From the NCBI RefSeq assembly GCF_012927125.1, contig NZ_JABBFZ010000003.1, positions 124,001 to 188,000 of the forward strand: a stretch of 64,000 nucleotides of DNA, in the 5' to 3' direction. The stretch comes from Paraburkholderia antibiotica (lineage in GTDB: Bacteria > Pseudomonadota > Gammaproteobacteria > Burkholderiales > Burkholderiaceae). Position 1 is the first letter of the stretch. Each line of letters begins with the position of its first letter. The position numbers were made by a program, and so were the translations under genes. The notes under the pieces are model-generated. The model was not told the origin of the DNA. It worked only from the letters and a program-made list of their open reading frames with translations, and did not search any database. Positions 16,347 through 24,515 of the stretch are shown piece after piece.

Positions 16347-18004
16347 GGTTTATCTCCTGATTTACCGCGCAACAGCGATTCGGGATGACGCTCCAGGTAA
16401 TCCGACAGCGCGTTCAGCGACTGCAACGTGCGCGTCAGTTCCTGCAACGCCTGATGAACGTCGGACTGCAACGGCGAGTCCTGCTGCAAGGTCTGCTGAG
16501 CCGAACTGAAGGTCTGCTTCGCGGCCGTCAGCGTGTCGCGCGCCTGCGGCACGACTTCCTTGTCCAGCCGCGCGAACAGCTGGTCGGCGTTCTTCAGCGC
16601 GCTGTTCAGGTTGTCGCCGATCTGGTCGAACGGCACCTTGTCGAGCTTCTTCGCGATGTCCGCGACCTGCAGCTGCAACTCGTCGAGCGTGTTCGGGATG
16701 GTCGGCAGTTCGAGCGGATCGCTCGTCACGTCGACCTTGGCCGGCGGCGCTTTCGGGAAGATGTCGAGCGCCACGTACAGCTGGCTCGTGATCAGGTTGC
16801 CGGTGCGCAACTGGCCGCGCAGGCCGTGCTTGACCAGCTGTTCGAGCAGCGTCTGACCGGCGAGCGAGCCGGGCTGCGGCGCGTTTTCGCGGAAGCGCTT
16901 GCCGAGGCGGTCCGGATACACGTTCATCGTCACCGGCATCGTGAAGCTGCGGGTCTTCGGATCGTAGTCGATGCCGATGTTGGTCACCTGGCCGAGCACG
17001 ATGCCGCGGAAGTCGACCGGCGCGCCGATCGACAGACCGCGCAGCGACTGGTTGAAGTTCATCACGACGCGCAGCGGCACGCCGTCCGGTTCGCGCATCG
17101 CGTCCACTTCGTCGGAGCCGAGGCGGAAGGTCTGGTTGTTCGGCGCCTGCGGGCCCATGTTCTGACCCGGCGGCGACTGGAACGACAGACCGCCGACGAT
17201 CACCGTCGCGAGCGACTGCGTGTTCAGCTTGAAGCCGCTCGAATCGAGCCGCAGATCGACGCCGCTCGCGTGCCACCAGCGCGTGTTGGTGCCGACGTAC
17301 TGGTCGAAAGGCTGCGACACGAACACCTGCATCGTCACGCCGGTGCCGTCTTTATCGAGCGAGAAGCCGACCACCTGGCCGACCTGCACGCGCCGGTAGA
17401 AGATCGGCGAGCCGATGTCGATCGAGCCGAGCGAGTCGCCATGCAGCGTGTACTGGCGGCCCTTCTGGTCGCCGGTGATGGGCGGCGGCGTTTCGAGGCC
17501 GACGAAGTTCTTCTCGGTATCGGTCGAGCGGCCGGCGTCCGTGCCGATGTACGCGCCGGAGAGCAGCGTGGTCAGGCCCGACACGCCGCTCGCGCCGACC
17601 CGCGGGCGCACCACCCAGAAGCGTGAATCCTTGACCGCGAAGTTCTCGCCTTCCTTGGTCAACTGCACCTGCACGAGCACGTGCGACAGATCCCTCGACA
17701 GCGTGATCGTCTTCACCGAACCGACGTCGACGTCCTTGTACTTGACCTTGGTCTTGCCCGGCTCCAGCCCTTCCGCGCTGATGAAGCTGATCGTGATCAC
17801 GGGCCCGCGCTCGGTCACCGACTTGATCACGAGCGCGATACCGATCAGCGCGGCGATCAGCGGAATCACCCAGACGAGCGACGGCAGCCAGCGGCTGCGC
17901 GGTTCGATGTCGGGGTCCGGCAGTTGGGGCGGCAGTCTGGGTCCGTTCGAATCGTTGCGCGGCGCGTCTTCGGAAGCGGGCGTCGGTCCTTGCGGGCTAG
18001 TCAT
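16343..18004 (-). CDS. pqiB: PqiB-type MCE-domain intermembrane transport protein
   Basis: 553 residues: one N-terminal membrane helix (SLVWVIPLIAALIGIALVI), three MCE/MlaD domains (starting near residues 60, 175 and 300) and a C-terminal helical needle region (LQVADIAKKLDKVPFDQIGD onwards, with coiled-coil character). It should form a hexameric tube spanning the periplasm for lipid traffic between membranes, anchored by PqiA and PqiC. It overlaps pqiA2 by 8 bp and pqiC by 4 bp. Confidence 0.92.
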   Translation of the reverse strand: MTSPQGPTPASEDAPRNDSNGPRLPPQLPDPDIEPRSRWLPSLVWVIPLIAALIGIALVIKSVTERGPVITISFISAEGLEPGKTKVKYKDVDVGSVKTITLSRDLSHVLVQVQLTKEGENFAVKDSRFWVVRPRVGASGVSGLTTLLSGAYIGTDAGRSTDTEKNFVGLETPPPITGDQKGRQYTLHGDSLGSIDIGSPIFYRRVQVGQVVGFSLDKDGTGVTMQVFVSQPFDQYVGTNTRWWHASGVDLRLDSSGFKLNTQSLATVIVGGLSFQSPPGQNMGPQAPNNQTFRLGSDEVDAMREPDGVPLRVVMNFNQSLRGLSIGAPVDFRGIVLGQVTNIGIDYDPKTRSFTMPVTMNVYPDRLGKRFRENAPQPGSLAGQTLLEQLVKHGLRGQLRTGNLITSQLYVALDIFPKAPPAKVDVTSDPLELPTIPNTLDELQLQVADIAKKLDKVPFDQIGDNLNSALKNADQLFARLDKEVVPQARDTLTAAKQTFSSAQQTLQQDSPLQSDVHQALQELTRTLQSLNALSDYLERHPESLLRGKSGDKP

Positions 18005-18647
18005 GGTCAGAATCCTGAGGTGTTGGGGTGCTGCTTTCCACGGGGTCCCAGATGAGCCGTGGATCGAATTGCATGGAAGCTATCATGGTCAGGATCACGA
18101 CCGCGCCGAACGCGATCGCGCCCGGCCCGGCCGTGATCACGGCCAGCGATTTGAAGCGCACCAGCGCGACGGTGAGCGTGACGACGAACACGTCGAGCAT
18201 CGACCAGCGACCGATCCGCTCGACCATCCGGTACAGCGTGGTGCGCTGCTGCGGCCGCCAGCGCGAGCGGCGCTGCGCGGTGACGGTGAGCAGCACCAGC
18301 ACGCTGAGTTTCAGCATCGGCACCATGATGCTGGCGATGAACACGATGACCGCGAGCGGCCAGTCGCCCGAGGTCCAGAAATAGACGACGCCGCTCATGA
18401 TGGTGTCGTCTTCGGCGCCGAGCAGCGAGTACGTGTGCATCACCGGCAGCAGGTTGGCCGGAATATACAGCAGCGCGGCGGCGATCAGCAGTGCCCATGT
18501 GCGCATCAGACTGTCGGGATTGCGCGAGTGCAGGGGCGCGCCGCAGCGGCCGCAGTGCTGCGGCGTGACCGAGCGGATGCGCGTTTCGACGCGTCCGCAC
18601 GAATGACAGGAGACGAGGCCCGCGCGTTTCGCGGTGACGTATTTCAT
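17997..18647 (-). CDS. pqiA: PqiA family integral membrane protein (second PqiA half)
   Basis: 216 residues: zinc-ribbon CxxC pairs (SCHSCGRVETR and QHCGRCGAPLH) followed by four membrane helices, including LMRTWALLIAAALLYIPANL and the conserved MSGVVYFWTSGDWPLAVIVF. E. coli PqiA contains two such units in one chain; here they are two genes. I start at 18647, after the stop of the first unit, because an upstream ATG at 18710 would lie inside it and gives a Pro/Arg-rich non-family extension. Confidence 0.87.
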   Translation of the reverse strand: MKYVTAKRAGLVSCHSCGRVETRIRSVTPQHCGRCGAPLHSRNPDSLMRTWALLIAAALLYIPANLLPVMHTYSLLGAEDDTIMSGVVYFWTSGDWPLAVIVFIASIMVPMLKLSVLVLLTVTAQRRSRWRPQQRTTLYRMVERIGRWSMLDVFVVTLTVALVRFKSLAVITAGPGAIAFGAVVILTMIASMQFDPRLIWDPVESSTPTPQDSDHD

Positions 18648-18654
18648 CGCGGGC

Positions 18655-19479
18655 TCATCCTTCGCGCGGCGTGGGCGGCAGGCCGGGCGGGGCGTTGCCG
18701 GATGGGCCATTGGACGGGCCGGTGGCGTTGCCGTTGCTCGTAGTGATGTCGGGCGGCGGCGCGGTCTGCGCGCCGTGCGACTCTGGCGGTATCGGCGACC
18801 CCGGCGCCATCGGCGTGCCGAGCGCGGCGGCCGCGCTATCGGCCGAGGTGCGCGGCAACGGACGGTCGTCGCGGCCGCCGAGTTCGTCGGCGATGTCCCA
18901 CAGCACGGCGGGATCGAATGTGACGACGACCGCGAACATCAGCGTCAGCGCGCCGAACGCGAACAGCGCCGCTTCGGGAATCACGCGCGCGAGGCTCACC
19001 ATCTTCACGATCGTGATCAGCACGCCGAGCATGAAGACTTCGATCATCCCCCACGGCCGCACGAACTGGATCGCGCGCAGCACGCGGTTGAAGTGGGTCG
19101 GCACGTAGCCGGCGCGCAGCGGCACCAGCACATACAGCAGCGCGACGAGTTCGGTGAGCGGAAAGAGAATGGTCGAGCAGAACACCATCACCGCGACGAT
19201 TTCCATGTCCTCGCCCCACAGCGCGACGAGCGCGCCGAACAGCGTGGTCTGCGAGGTGATGCCGTTGGTCTCGAGTTCGACGATCGGAAAGCCCTGCGCG
19301 ATCAGGAAGGTGATCAGCGCGGCGAGCGTCATCGCGCAGATTGCGTCGAGCTTACGCGATACGCCGCGATAGAGCGTCGCGCCGCAGCGCGGACAGCGCG
19401 CGGCGGTGCGCCCGACAAGCCGTGGCTTGCGGAACAGCGTGTCGCATTCATGGCACGCGATCAGGTTGTCATGTTCCAT
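18655..19479 (-). CDS. pqiA: PqiA family integral membrane protein (first PqiA half)
   Basis: 274 residues. It opens with a zinc ribbon (IACHECDTLFRKPR, then ARCPRCGATLYRG) and has four membrane helices (LDAICAMTLAALITFLIAQG onwards). After residue 205 comes a Pro/Gly/Ser-rich tail of about 65 residues that looks disordered. It is the first gene of the four-gene pqi operon, and its stop lies 7 bp before the second pqiA-type gene. With that gene it should supply the two PqiA modules that feed lipid to PqiB. Confidence 0.88.
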   Translation of the reverse strand: MEHDNLIACHECDTLFRKPRLVGRTAARCPRCGATLYRGVSRKLDAICAMTLAALITFLIAQGFPIVELETNGITSQTTLFGALVALWGEDMEIVAVMVFCSTILFPLTELVALLYVLVPLRAGYVPTHFNRVLRAIQFVRPWGMIEVFMLGVLITIVKMVSLARVIPEAALFAFGALTLMFAVVVTFDPAVLWDIADELGGRDDRPLPRTSADSAAAALGTPMAPGSPIPPESHGAQTAPPPDITTSNGNATGPSNGPSGNAPPGLPPTPREG

Positions 19480-19963
19480 GCAGCAGGTGACCTAACGACA
19501 TGAGTGGCGACTTGAGTAGCGGCGTGCAAGGCCTGTTCTCTGGGACGAGTCAGGCGGAGTGGGAGCAATAGTACCAAACGCGGCCTCGCGCACCGCATGA
19601 ATCGCGCGGCGCCCGGAACGGTGCCGGGCCGTGGCCAGGCTCGTCCGCGCCGCGCGCTCTGACCGCTTTGTCTGTCGATTTGTTCAGGCTTGCTGGCGCC
19701 GCCGAGGCGCTGCGCTGCAAAAATCGGACCTGTCCGGCCAACGCCGCTGCAGCCAGCTTCTCGCGCTTCGGGTAGCATGGCGGCCTTGAGCCGCGCGTCG
19801 TCCGTGCGTCCGTCGATACCGCCGATGCGGTGTGCATAGACGGCATAGGCGGCATCAGCGGTAGCGGCGGCTGTAGCAGGCCCCACCGAGGCGCCGCCGC
19901 ACGCAGCGCGGAATAGCCGGGCGCGCCGCACCGTTAACTTCTACCAGCCAGCGTTGACCTGTC
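19480..19963. other. 484-bp divergent intergenic region (pqi operon / cytochrome b561)
   Basis: It holds the upstream regions of the leftward pqi operon and the rightward cytochrome gene. A minus-strand frame at 19461-19931 exists but has a composition unlike the neighbours and no recognisable domain, so I do not call it. The first 400 bp are GC-rich with short hairpins (GCGCCCGGAACGGTGCCGGGC near 19610). No clear sigma-70 promoter was seen. Confidence 0.45.
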
Positions 19964-20524
19964 ATGACACTCAATCCATCGTTCGGTAACCGGGAGTCGT
20001 ACACACGGACCGCCATCGCGTTTCACTGGCTGATCGCATTGCTGATCGTCTGCGGCTTCGCGCTTGGCTGGGTGATGACCGATATCCCGGGCTTCACGCC
20101 CACCAAGCTGCGCTATTTCTCCTGGCATAAATGGATCGGCGTGACCGTGTTCGCGCTCGCGATCCTGCGCATCCTGTGGCGCGCGACCCACGCCGCGCCG
20201 CCGATGCCGCGCCGCATGCCCACCTGGCAGCGCGGCGCCGCGCATCTCGTGCATCTGCTGTTGTACGTGCTGATGATCGCGATTCCCGTGTCCGGCTATC
20301 TGTACAGCTCGGCGGCCAACGTGCCGGTCGTCTATCTCGGGCTGATTCCGCTGCCGCGCCTGATCGCGCCCGACCCGCAGCTCAAGGAAGTGCTGAAGAA
20401 CCTGCACATCGCGCTGAATTACACGCTGCTCGTGCTGGTCGCGCTGCACGTGGTGGCCGCGCTCAAGCATCAACTGGTCGACCGTGACGGGCTGCTGTCG
20501 CGCATGCTCCCTTTCCTCAAATAA
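19964..20524 (+). CDS. cytochrome b561
   Basis: 186 residues and four membrane helices with the four haem-ligand histidines expected for bacterial b561 (AIAFHWLIAL, FSWHKWIGV, AHLVHLLLYVL, ALHVVAALKH). It is a dihaem inner-membrane electron carrier that oxidises quinol, for example to pass electrons to superoxide or a periplasmic acceptor. Nine bases later a YceI-family gene begins, then another, a common b561-YceI pairing in proteobacteria. Confidence 0.9.
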   Translation: MTLNPSFGNRESYTRTAIAFHWLIALLIVCGFALGWVMTDIPGFTPTKLRYFSWHKWIGVTVFALAILRILWRATHAAPPMPRRMPTWQRGAAHLVHLLLYVLMIAIPVSGYLYSSAANVPVVYLGLIPLPRLIAPDPQLKEVLKNLHIALNYTLLVLVALHVVAALKHQLVDRDGLLSRMLPFLK

Positions 20525-20532
20525 GGACAACC

Positions 20533-21096
20533 ATGAAGGTCTCGTTTTATCGCTACATGCTGGCGGCGTTCGCGGCCGCGTCGCTGACCGCCGCCGGCGC
20601 GGCGCTCGCGCAGGTCGACGTCGCGAAGAGCTTGGTGACGGCCACCTCGAAACAGATGAACGTGCCGGTCGAGGGCAAGTTCGGCAAGTTCACCGCGCAG
20701 GTCAGCTTCGATCCGGCCAAACCGGCGGCCGGCAGCGCGCAACTGAACATCGACGTCGCCAGCTACGACCTCGGTGACGAGAGCTACAACGAGCAGGTGC
20801 GCGGCAAGGAGTGGTTCGACGCGAAGACGTATCCGAGCGCGACCTTCGTGTCGAGCGCGATCGCGCCGGCTGGCGGCAACCAGTTCAAGGTGACCGGCAA
20901 GCTGACCATCAAGGGCAAATCGCAGACGGTCGTGGTGCCGGTCACCGTGAGCCAGCAGGGCGCGACGCAGACCTTCGACGGCGCGCTGCCGATCAAACGC
21001 TCGCAGTTCGACATCGGTACCGGCGAATGGAAGGACACCTCGGTGGTCGCCGACGAAGTCGTCATCAAGTTTCATATCGTCGCCGCGCACAAGTAA
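20533..21096 (+). CDS. YceI family periplasmic lipid-binding protein
   Basis: 187 residues: signal peptide (MLAAFAAASLTAAGAALAQ) then the YceI beta-barrel, with landmarks VSFDPAKPAAGSAQLNI, KEWFDAKTYPSATFVS and GKLTIKGKSQTVVVPV. YceI lipocalin-like barrels bind polyisoprenoid chains such as quinone precursors in the periplasm. A near-consensus site (AAGGA) lies 6 bp before the ATG. It is co-directional with cytochrome b561 and probably in one transcript with it. Confidence 0.92.
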   Translation: MKVSFYRYMLAAFAAASLTAAGAALAQVDVAKSLVTATSKQMNVPVEGKFGKFTAQVSFDPAKPAAGSAQLNIDVASYDLGDESYNEQVRGKEWFDAKTYPSATFVSSAIAPAGGNQFKVTGKLTIKGKSQTVVVPVTVSQQGATQTFDGALPIKRSQFDIGTGEWKDTSVVADEVVIKFHIVAAHK

Positions 21097-21193
21097 CGTG
21101 GCGTTCGTATGAGGTAGGCCGCGCCGCGTGGGGCGCGGCGGGTTTCGCAACGCAGGTTTCACCGCGATTTTCAACGTAATACAGGAGCACGAA

Positions 21194-21772
21194 TTGAAAA
21201 CGACCATGTTGATCGCTGTTGGTGCGCTGGCTTCGTCGCTGTCGCTCGGGGCATTTGCCGCCGATACCTATATGCTCGATCCGACCCATACCTATCCGAG
21301 CTTCGAAGCCGATCACTTCGGCGGTCTGTCGATCTGGCGCGGCAAGTTCACGAAGACCACCGGCACGGTGACGCTCGATCGCGCGGCGAAGACCGGCACG
21401 CTCGAGGTGAGCGTCGATCCGGCGTCGGTGCAGACCGGCAACGCGAAGCTCGACGACCATCTGAAGACGCCCGAATTCTTCGACGTCGCGAAGTATCCGA
21501 CCGTGACCTACAAGGGCACCGAGATCAAGTTCGACGGCGACAAGCCGGTCGAGGTGATAGGTAATCTGACGATTCGCGGCGTCACGAAGCCGGTGAATCT
21601 GAAGATCGATTCGTTCAAGTGCATGCAGCATCCGGTGCTCAAGCGCGAAGTGTGCGGCGTCGAGGCGAGCACGGAATTCAACCGTGCCGACTTCGGTCTG
21701 GACTTCGGCGCGAAGTACGGCTTCAGCATGCAGACGCGCCTGCATATCCAGTCGGAAGGCGTGAAGCAGTAA
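21194..21772 (+). CDS. YceI family periplasmic protein (second copy)
   Basis: 192 residues when started at TTG 21194, which sits 6 bp behind AGGAG and gives the usual Lys-containing signal peptide ([18 protein letters not shown], then AFAADTY). The mature domain has the YceI landmarks [32 protein letters not shown] and [16 protein letters not shown]. Unlike the first copy it has two Cys ([15 protein letters not shown]), possibly a disulfide. It ends 88 bp before a strong intrinsic terminator, so the b561-yceI-yceI unit probably ends there. Confidence 0.92.
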   Translation: MKTTMLIAVGALASSLSLGAFAADTYMLDPTHTYPSFEADHFGGLSIWRGKFTKTTGTVTLDRAAKTGTLEVSVDPASVQTGNAKLDDHLKTPEFFDVAKYPTVTYKGTEIKFDGDKPVEVIGNLTIRGVTKPVNLKIDSFKCMQHPVLKREVCGVEASTEFNRADFGLDFGAKYGFSMQTRLHIQSEGVKQ

Positions 21773-22119
21773 GCCCGACGATGAACCGCTCGTGCCTCTG
21801 TCGAAGGAGGCACAGGCAGGCAGCTTCCGCGCTGCACCGCAACACGAAACCGCTTCCATCAACCGCTTCTGTCGCCTCGCGACGAAGCGGTTTTTTATCG
21901 CCTGTAGCGAGCGTCGCGCGCTTGCTGCCGCGTTGCGGCGTCTTCGCCGCGTCCACCTGCGACGCACCATCCAATATTTGTCGCTCGCGTCGGTTTATTT
22001 TTTTCAGTTAAATAGAGCGCATGGAGTCATGCCGGTCGAGCGCGTAGCCGGTGAGGCTGGCGCGGACGTCATGCGTTCGCGTCGATCGATAAATAGTTCG
22101 CGCGATACAGGAGATCTGG
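21773..22119. other. intergenic region with terminator and MHS-carrier promoter
   Basis: 347 bp without a gene. It contains the terminator of the b561/YceI unit at 21861-21896 and, from about 21990, an AT-rich stretch (TTTATTTTTTTCAGTTAAATAG) that is the likely promoter region of the MFS gene starting at 22120. Confidence 0.55.
21861..21896 (+). terminator. rho-independent terminator after the YceI genes
   Basis: AACCGCTTC (21861-21869) pairs with GAAGCGGTT (21884-21892), with an inner GTCGC/GCGAC stem, and is followed by TTTT. Strong stem plus T-run. Confidence 0.9.
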
Positions 22120-23397
22120 ATGAATGCAACGACAGCGGCAAGTGTCGCGGGAAGCCGGCAGAACTCGTGGCGCGCGGTCGCGGCTGCCTCGATCGGCAAC
22201 GCGCTCGAATGGTTCGATCTGGTGGTGTACGGCTTTTTCGCCGTGACGATCTCGCGGCTGTTTTTCCCGGCCGGCAACGAGACGGTGTCGTTGCTGCTTA
22301 CGCTCGGCACGTTCGGCGTGTCGTTTTTCATGCGGCCGCTCGGCGCGATCGTGATCGGCGCGTACGCCGACCGCGCCGGTCGCAAGGCGGCGCTGACGCT
22401 GTCGATCCTGCTGATGATGAGCGGCACGCTGATCATCGCGATTCTGCCGACCTATCAAAGCATCGGTCTGGCCGCGCCGCTGATTCTGGTGATCGCGCGG
22501 CTGATGCAGGGCTTCTCGGCGGGCGGCGAGTTCGGCAGCGCGACCGCGTTTCTCGCCGAGCACGTGCCGGGGCGGCGTGGCTTCTACGCGAGCTGGCAGA
22601 TGGCGAGCCAGGGGCTGACGACGCTGCTCGCGGCCGGTTTCGGCGCGTTGCTGACGAGCCAGCTGTCGCCGCAGCAGATGGCGTCGTGGGGCTGGCGCGT
22701 GCCGTTTTTCTTCGGCCTGCTGATCGGGCCGGTCGCGTTCTACATCCGCACGAAGCTCGACGAGACTCCCGAATTTCTCGCCGCCGAAACGACCCAGACG
22801 CCGCTGCGCGATACCTTCGCGACGCACAAACTGCGCCTCGTGATCGCGATGGGCGTGGTCGTGCTCGGCACCGTGTCTTCGTATCTGGTGCTGTTCATGC
22901 CGACTTATGGCGTGAAGCAACTGGGGCTTGCGCCGTCGGTCGCGTTCGCAGCGATCGCGGTGACCGGGCTGATCCAGATGGTGTTTTCGCCGGTGTTCGG
23001 GCATCTGTCGGATCTGCATGGCCGCACGCGCATCATGCTGGGCGCGGCGGTGGCGCTGCTCGTGCTGGTCTATCCGGCGTTCCTGTATCTGATCGCGCAT
23101 CCGAGCTTTGGCACGCTGATCGTGTGGCAGATCGTGTTCGGCTTTCTCGTCAGCGGCTACTTCGGCGCGACGCCGGGGCTGCTGTCCGAAATCTTCCCGG
23201 TGCAGACGCGCACGACCGGCATGTCGCTCGCGTATAACATCGCGGTGACGATCTTCGGCGGCTTCGGGCCGTTCATCATCGCGTGGCTGATCAGCGCGAC
23301 CGGTTCGAAAGCGGCGCCGAGCTACTACATGATGTTTGCCGCGCTGATCAGTATCACGGCGCTGTTCGGCGCGCGGCGCAAGCTCGGGTTTCGCTAG
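22120..23397 (+). CDS. MFS transporter, metabolite:H+ symporter (MHS) family
   Basis: 425 residues and 12 helices. The MHS signature GNALEWFDLVVYGFFAVTIS opens the protein, and PLGAIVIGAYADRAGRKAAL is the loop 2-3 motif, followed by RLMQGFSAGGEFGSATAFLA. Relatives take up citrate, alpha-ketoglutarate, proline/betaine or shikimate with protons. A GGAGATCTGG site precedes the ATG. It stands alone between two terminators (21861-21896 and 23493-23523), so it is a monocistronic unit; the substrate cannot be read from sequence. Confidence 0.9.
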   Translation: MNATTAASVAGSRQNSWRAVAAASIGNALEWFDLVVYGFFAVTISRLFFPAGNETVSLLLTLGTFGVSFFMRPLGAIVIGAYADRAGRKAALTLSILLMMSGTLIIAILPTYQSIGLAAPLILVIARLMQGFSAGGEFGSATAFLAEHVPGRRGFYASWQMASQGLTTLLAAGFGALLTSQLSPQQMASWGWRVPFFFGLLIGPVAFYIRTKLDETPEFLAAETTQTPLRDTFATHKLRLVIAMGVVVLGTVSSYLVLFMPTYGVKQLGLAPSVAFAAIAVTGLIQMVFSPVFGHLSDLHGRTRIMLGAAVALLVLVYPAFLYLIAHPSFGTLIVWQIVFGFLVSGYFGATPGLLSEIFPVQTRTTGMSLAYNIAVTIFGGFGPFIIAWLISATGSKAAPSYYMMFAALISITALFGARRKLGFR

Positions 23398-23492
23398 GGA
23401 GCGGAGCGGGCAGGGATGTAGCGGCAACTGCCGTCGTGGGTATGGCCACGAAGTGACGACGCCCGAAGAGGCGGAGAGGGACAGGTCAACGC

Positions 23493-23523
23493 AAAAGGCC
23501 GGTTCGCGAGAACCGGCCTTTTT
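23493..23523. terminator. bidirectional terminator between the MHS carrier and secF
   Basis: AAAAGGCCGGTT and AACCGGCCTTTT form a perfect 12-bp stem around a 6-base loop, with T-runs on both strands. It ends both the rightward carrier gene and the leftward sec operon. Confidence 0.92.
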
Positions 23524-23546
23524 GTCTGAAGCTTCCTACGCGTGCA

Positions 23547-24497
23547 TCAAACCTGCGCGCCCGCGTTCGGATCGTTCGGATCGACGCGTTCCTTCTTGTC
23601 CTTGATCAGATCTTCGCGCTTGATGCCGAACCACATCGCGAGCGCCGCGGCGACGAACACCGACGAGTAGATACCGAACAGAATACCGACCGTCAGCGCG
23701 AGTGCGAAGTAGTGCAGCGTCGGGCCGCCGAACAGGAACATCGACAGCACCATCATCTGCGTGCTGCCGTGCGTGATGATGGTTCGCGACATCGTGCTGG
23801 TGATCGCGTGGTTGATGACCTCGATCACGCTCATCTTGCGTTCGCGGCGGAAGGTTTCGCGAATCCGGTCGAAGATAACGACCGACTCGTTCACCGAATA
23901 GCCGAGCACCGCGAGCACCGCCGCCAGCACGGACAGTGAGAACTCCCACTGGAAGAACGCGAAGAAGCCGAGAATGATCACCACGTCGTGCAAGTTCGCG
24001 ATCACGCCGGCCACCGCGTACTTCCATTCGAAGCGGAACGACAGATAGATCACGATGCCGATCACGACGCACGCGAGCGCGAGCAGACCGTCGGTGGCGA
24101 GTTCCTTGCCGACCTGCGGACCGACGAACTCGACGCGCTGCAACTGCACCTCGGGCGTGTCGGCCTTCAGCGCGCCCAACACCTGTTCGCTCTGCTGTGC
24201 GGACGTGTAGCCGGCCTTCAGCGGCAGACGGATCAGCACGTCGCGCGCGGTGCCGAAGTTCTGCACCTGCGCGTCGCCGTAACCGAGCTTGCCGAGCGTG
24301 TTGCGCACCGGGTCGAGCGGCGCCGCGTTCGGATACTGCACCTCGATCACGGTACCGCCGGTGAATTCCACCGACAGATGCAGCCCGCGATGCACGAGGA
24401 AAAACACGGCGGCGAGGAACGTCAGCAGCGAGATCATGTTGAAGATCAACGCGCGCTGCATGAACGGGATGTCTTTACGGAAACGGAAAAATTCCAT
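23547..24497 (-). CDS. secF: protein translocase subunit SecF
   Basis: 316 residues, six membrane helices, and the family motifs VEFTGGTVIEVQYP (first periplasmic domain entry) and LGYSVNESVVIFDRIRE in helix 4-5. With SecD it forms a proton-driven complex that assists late steps of Sec-dependent export. It lies 18 bp downstream of secD in the yajC-secD-secF operon. The last 20 residues are charged and cytoplasmic. Confidence 0.97.
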   Translation of the reverse strand: MEFFRFRKDIPFMQRALIFNMISLLTFLAAVFFLVHRGLHLSVEFTGGTVIEVQYPNAAPLDPVRNTLGKLGYGDAQVQNFGTARDVLIRLPLKAGYTSAQQSEQVLGALKADTPEVQLQRVEFVGPQVGKELATDGLLALACVVIGIVIYLSFRFEWKYAVAGVIANLHDVVIILGFFAFFQWEFSLSVLAAVLAVLGYSVNESVVIFDRIRETFRRERKMSVIEVINHAITSTMSRTIITHGSTQMMVLSMFLFGGPTLHYFALALTVGILFGIYSSVFVAAALAMWFGIKREDLIKDKKERVDPNDPNAGAQV

Positions 24498-24515
24498 GGT
24501 CTTGTTCTCCGGGAC

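Noticed and set aside
19461..19931. 156-codon minus-strand frame upstream of the pqi operon
   Set aside because: No ribosome site, no recognisable domain and mixed third-position bias; treated as intergenic.
22069..23427. 452-codon minus-strand frame
   Set aside because: Antisense to the MHS carrier, which has clear membrane helices and family motifs.
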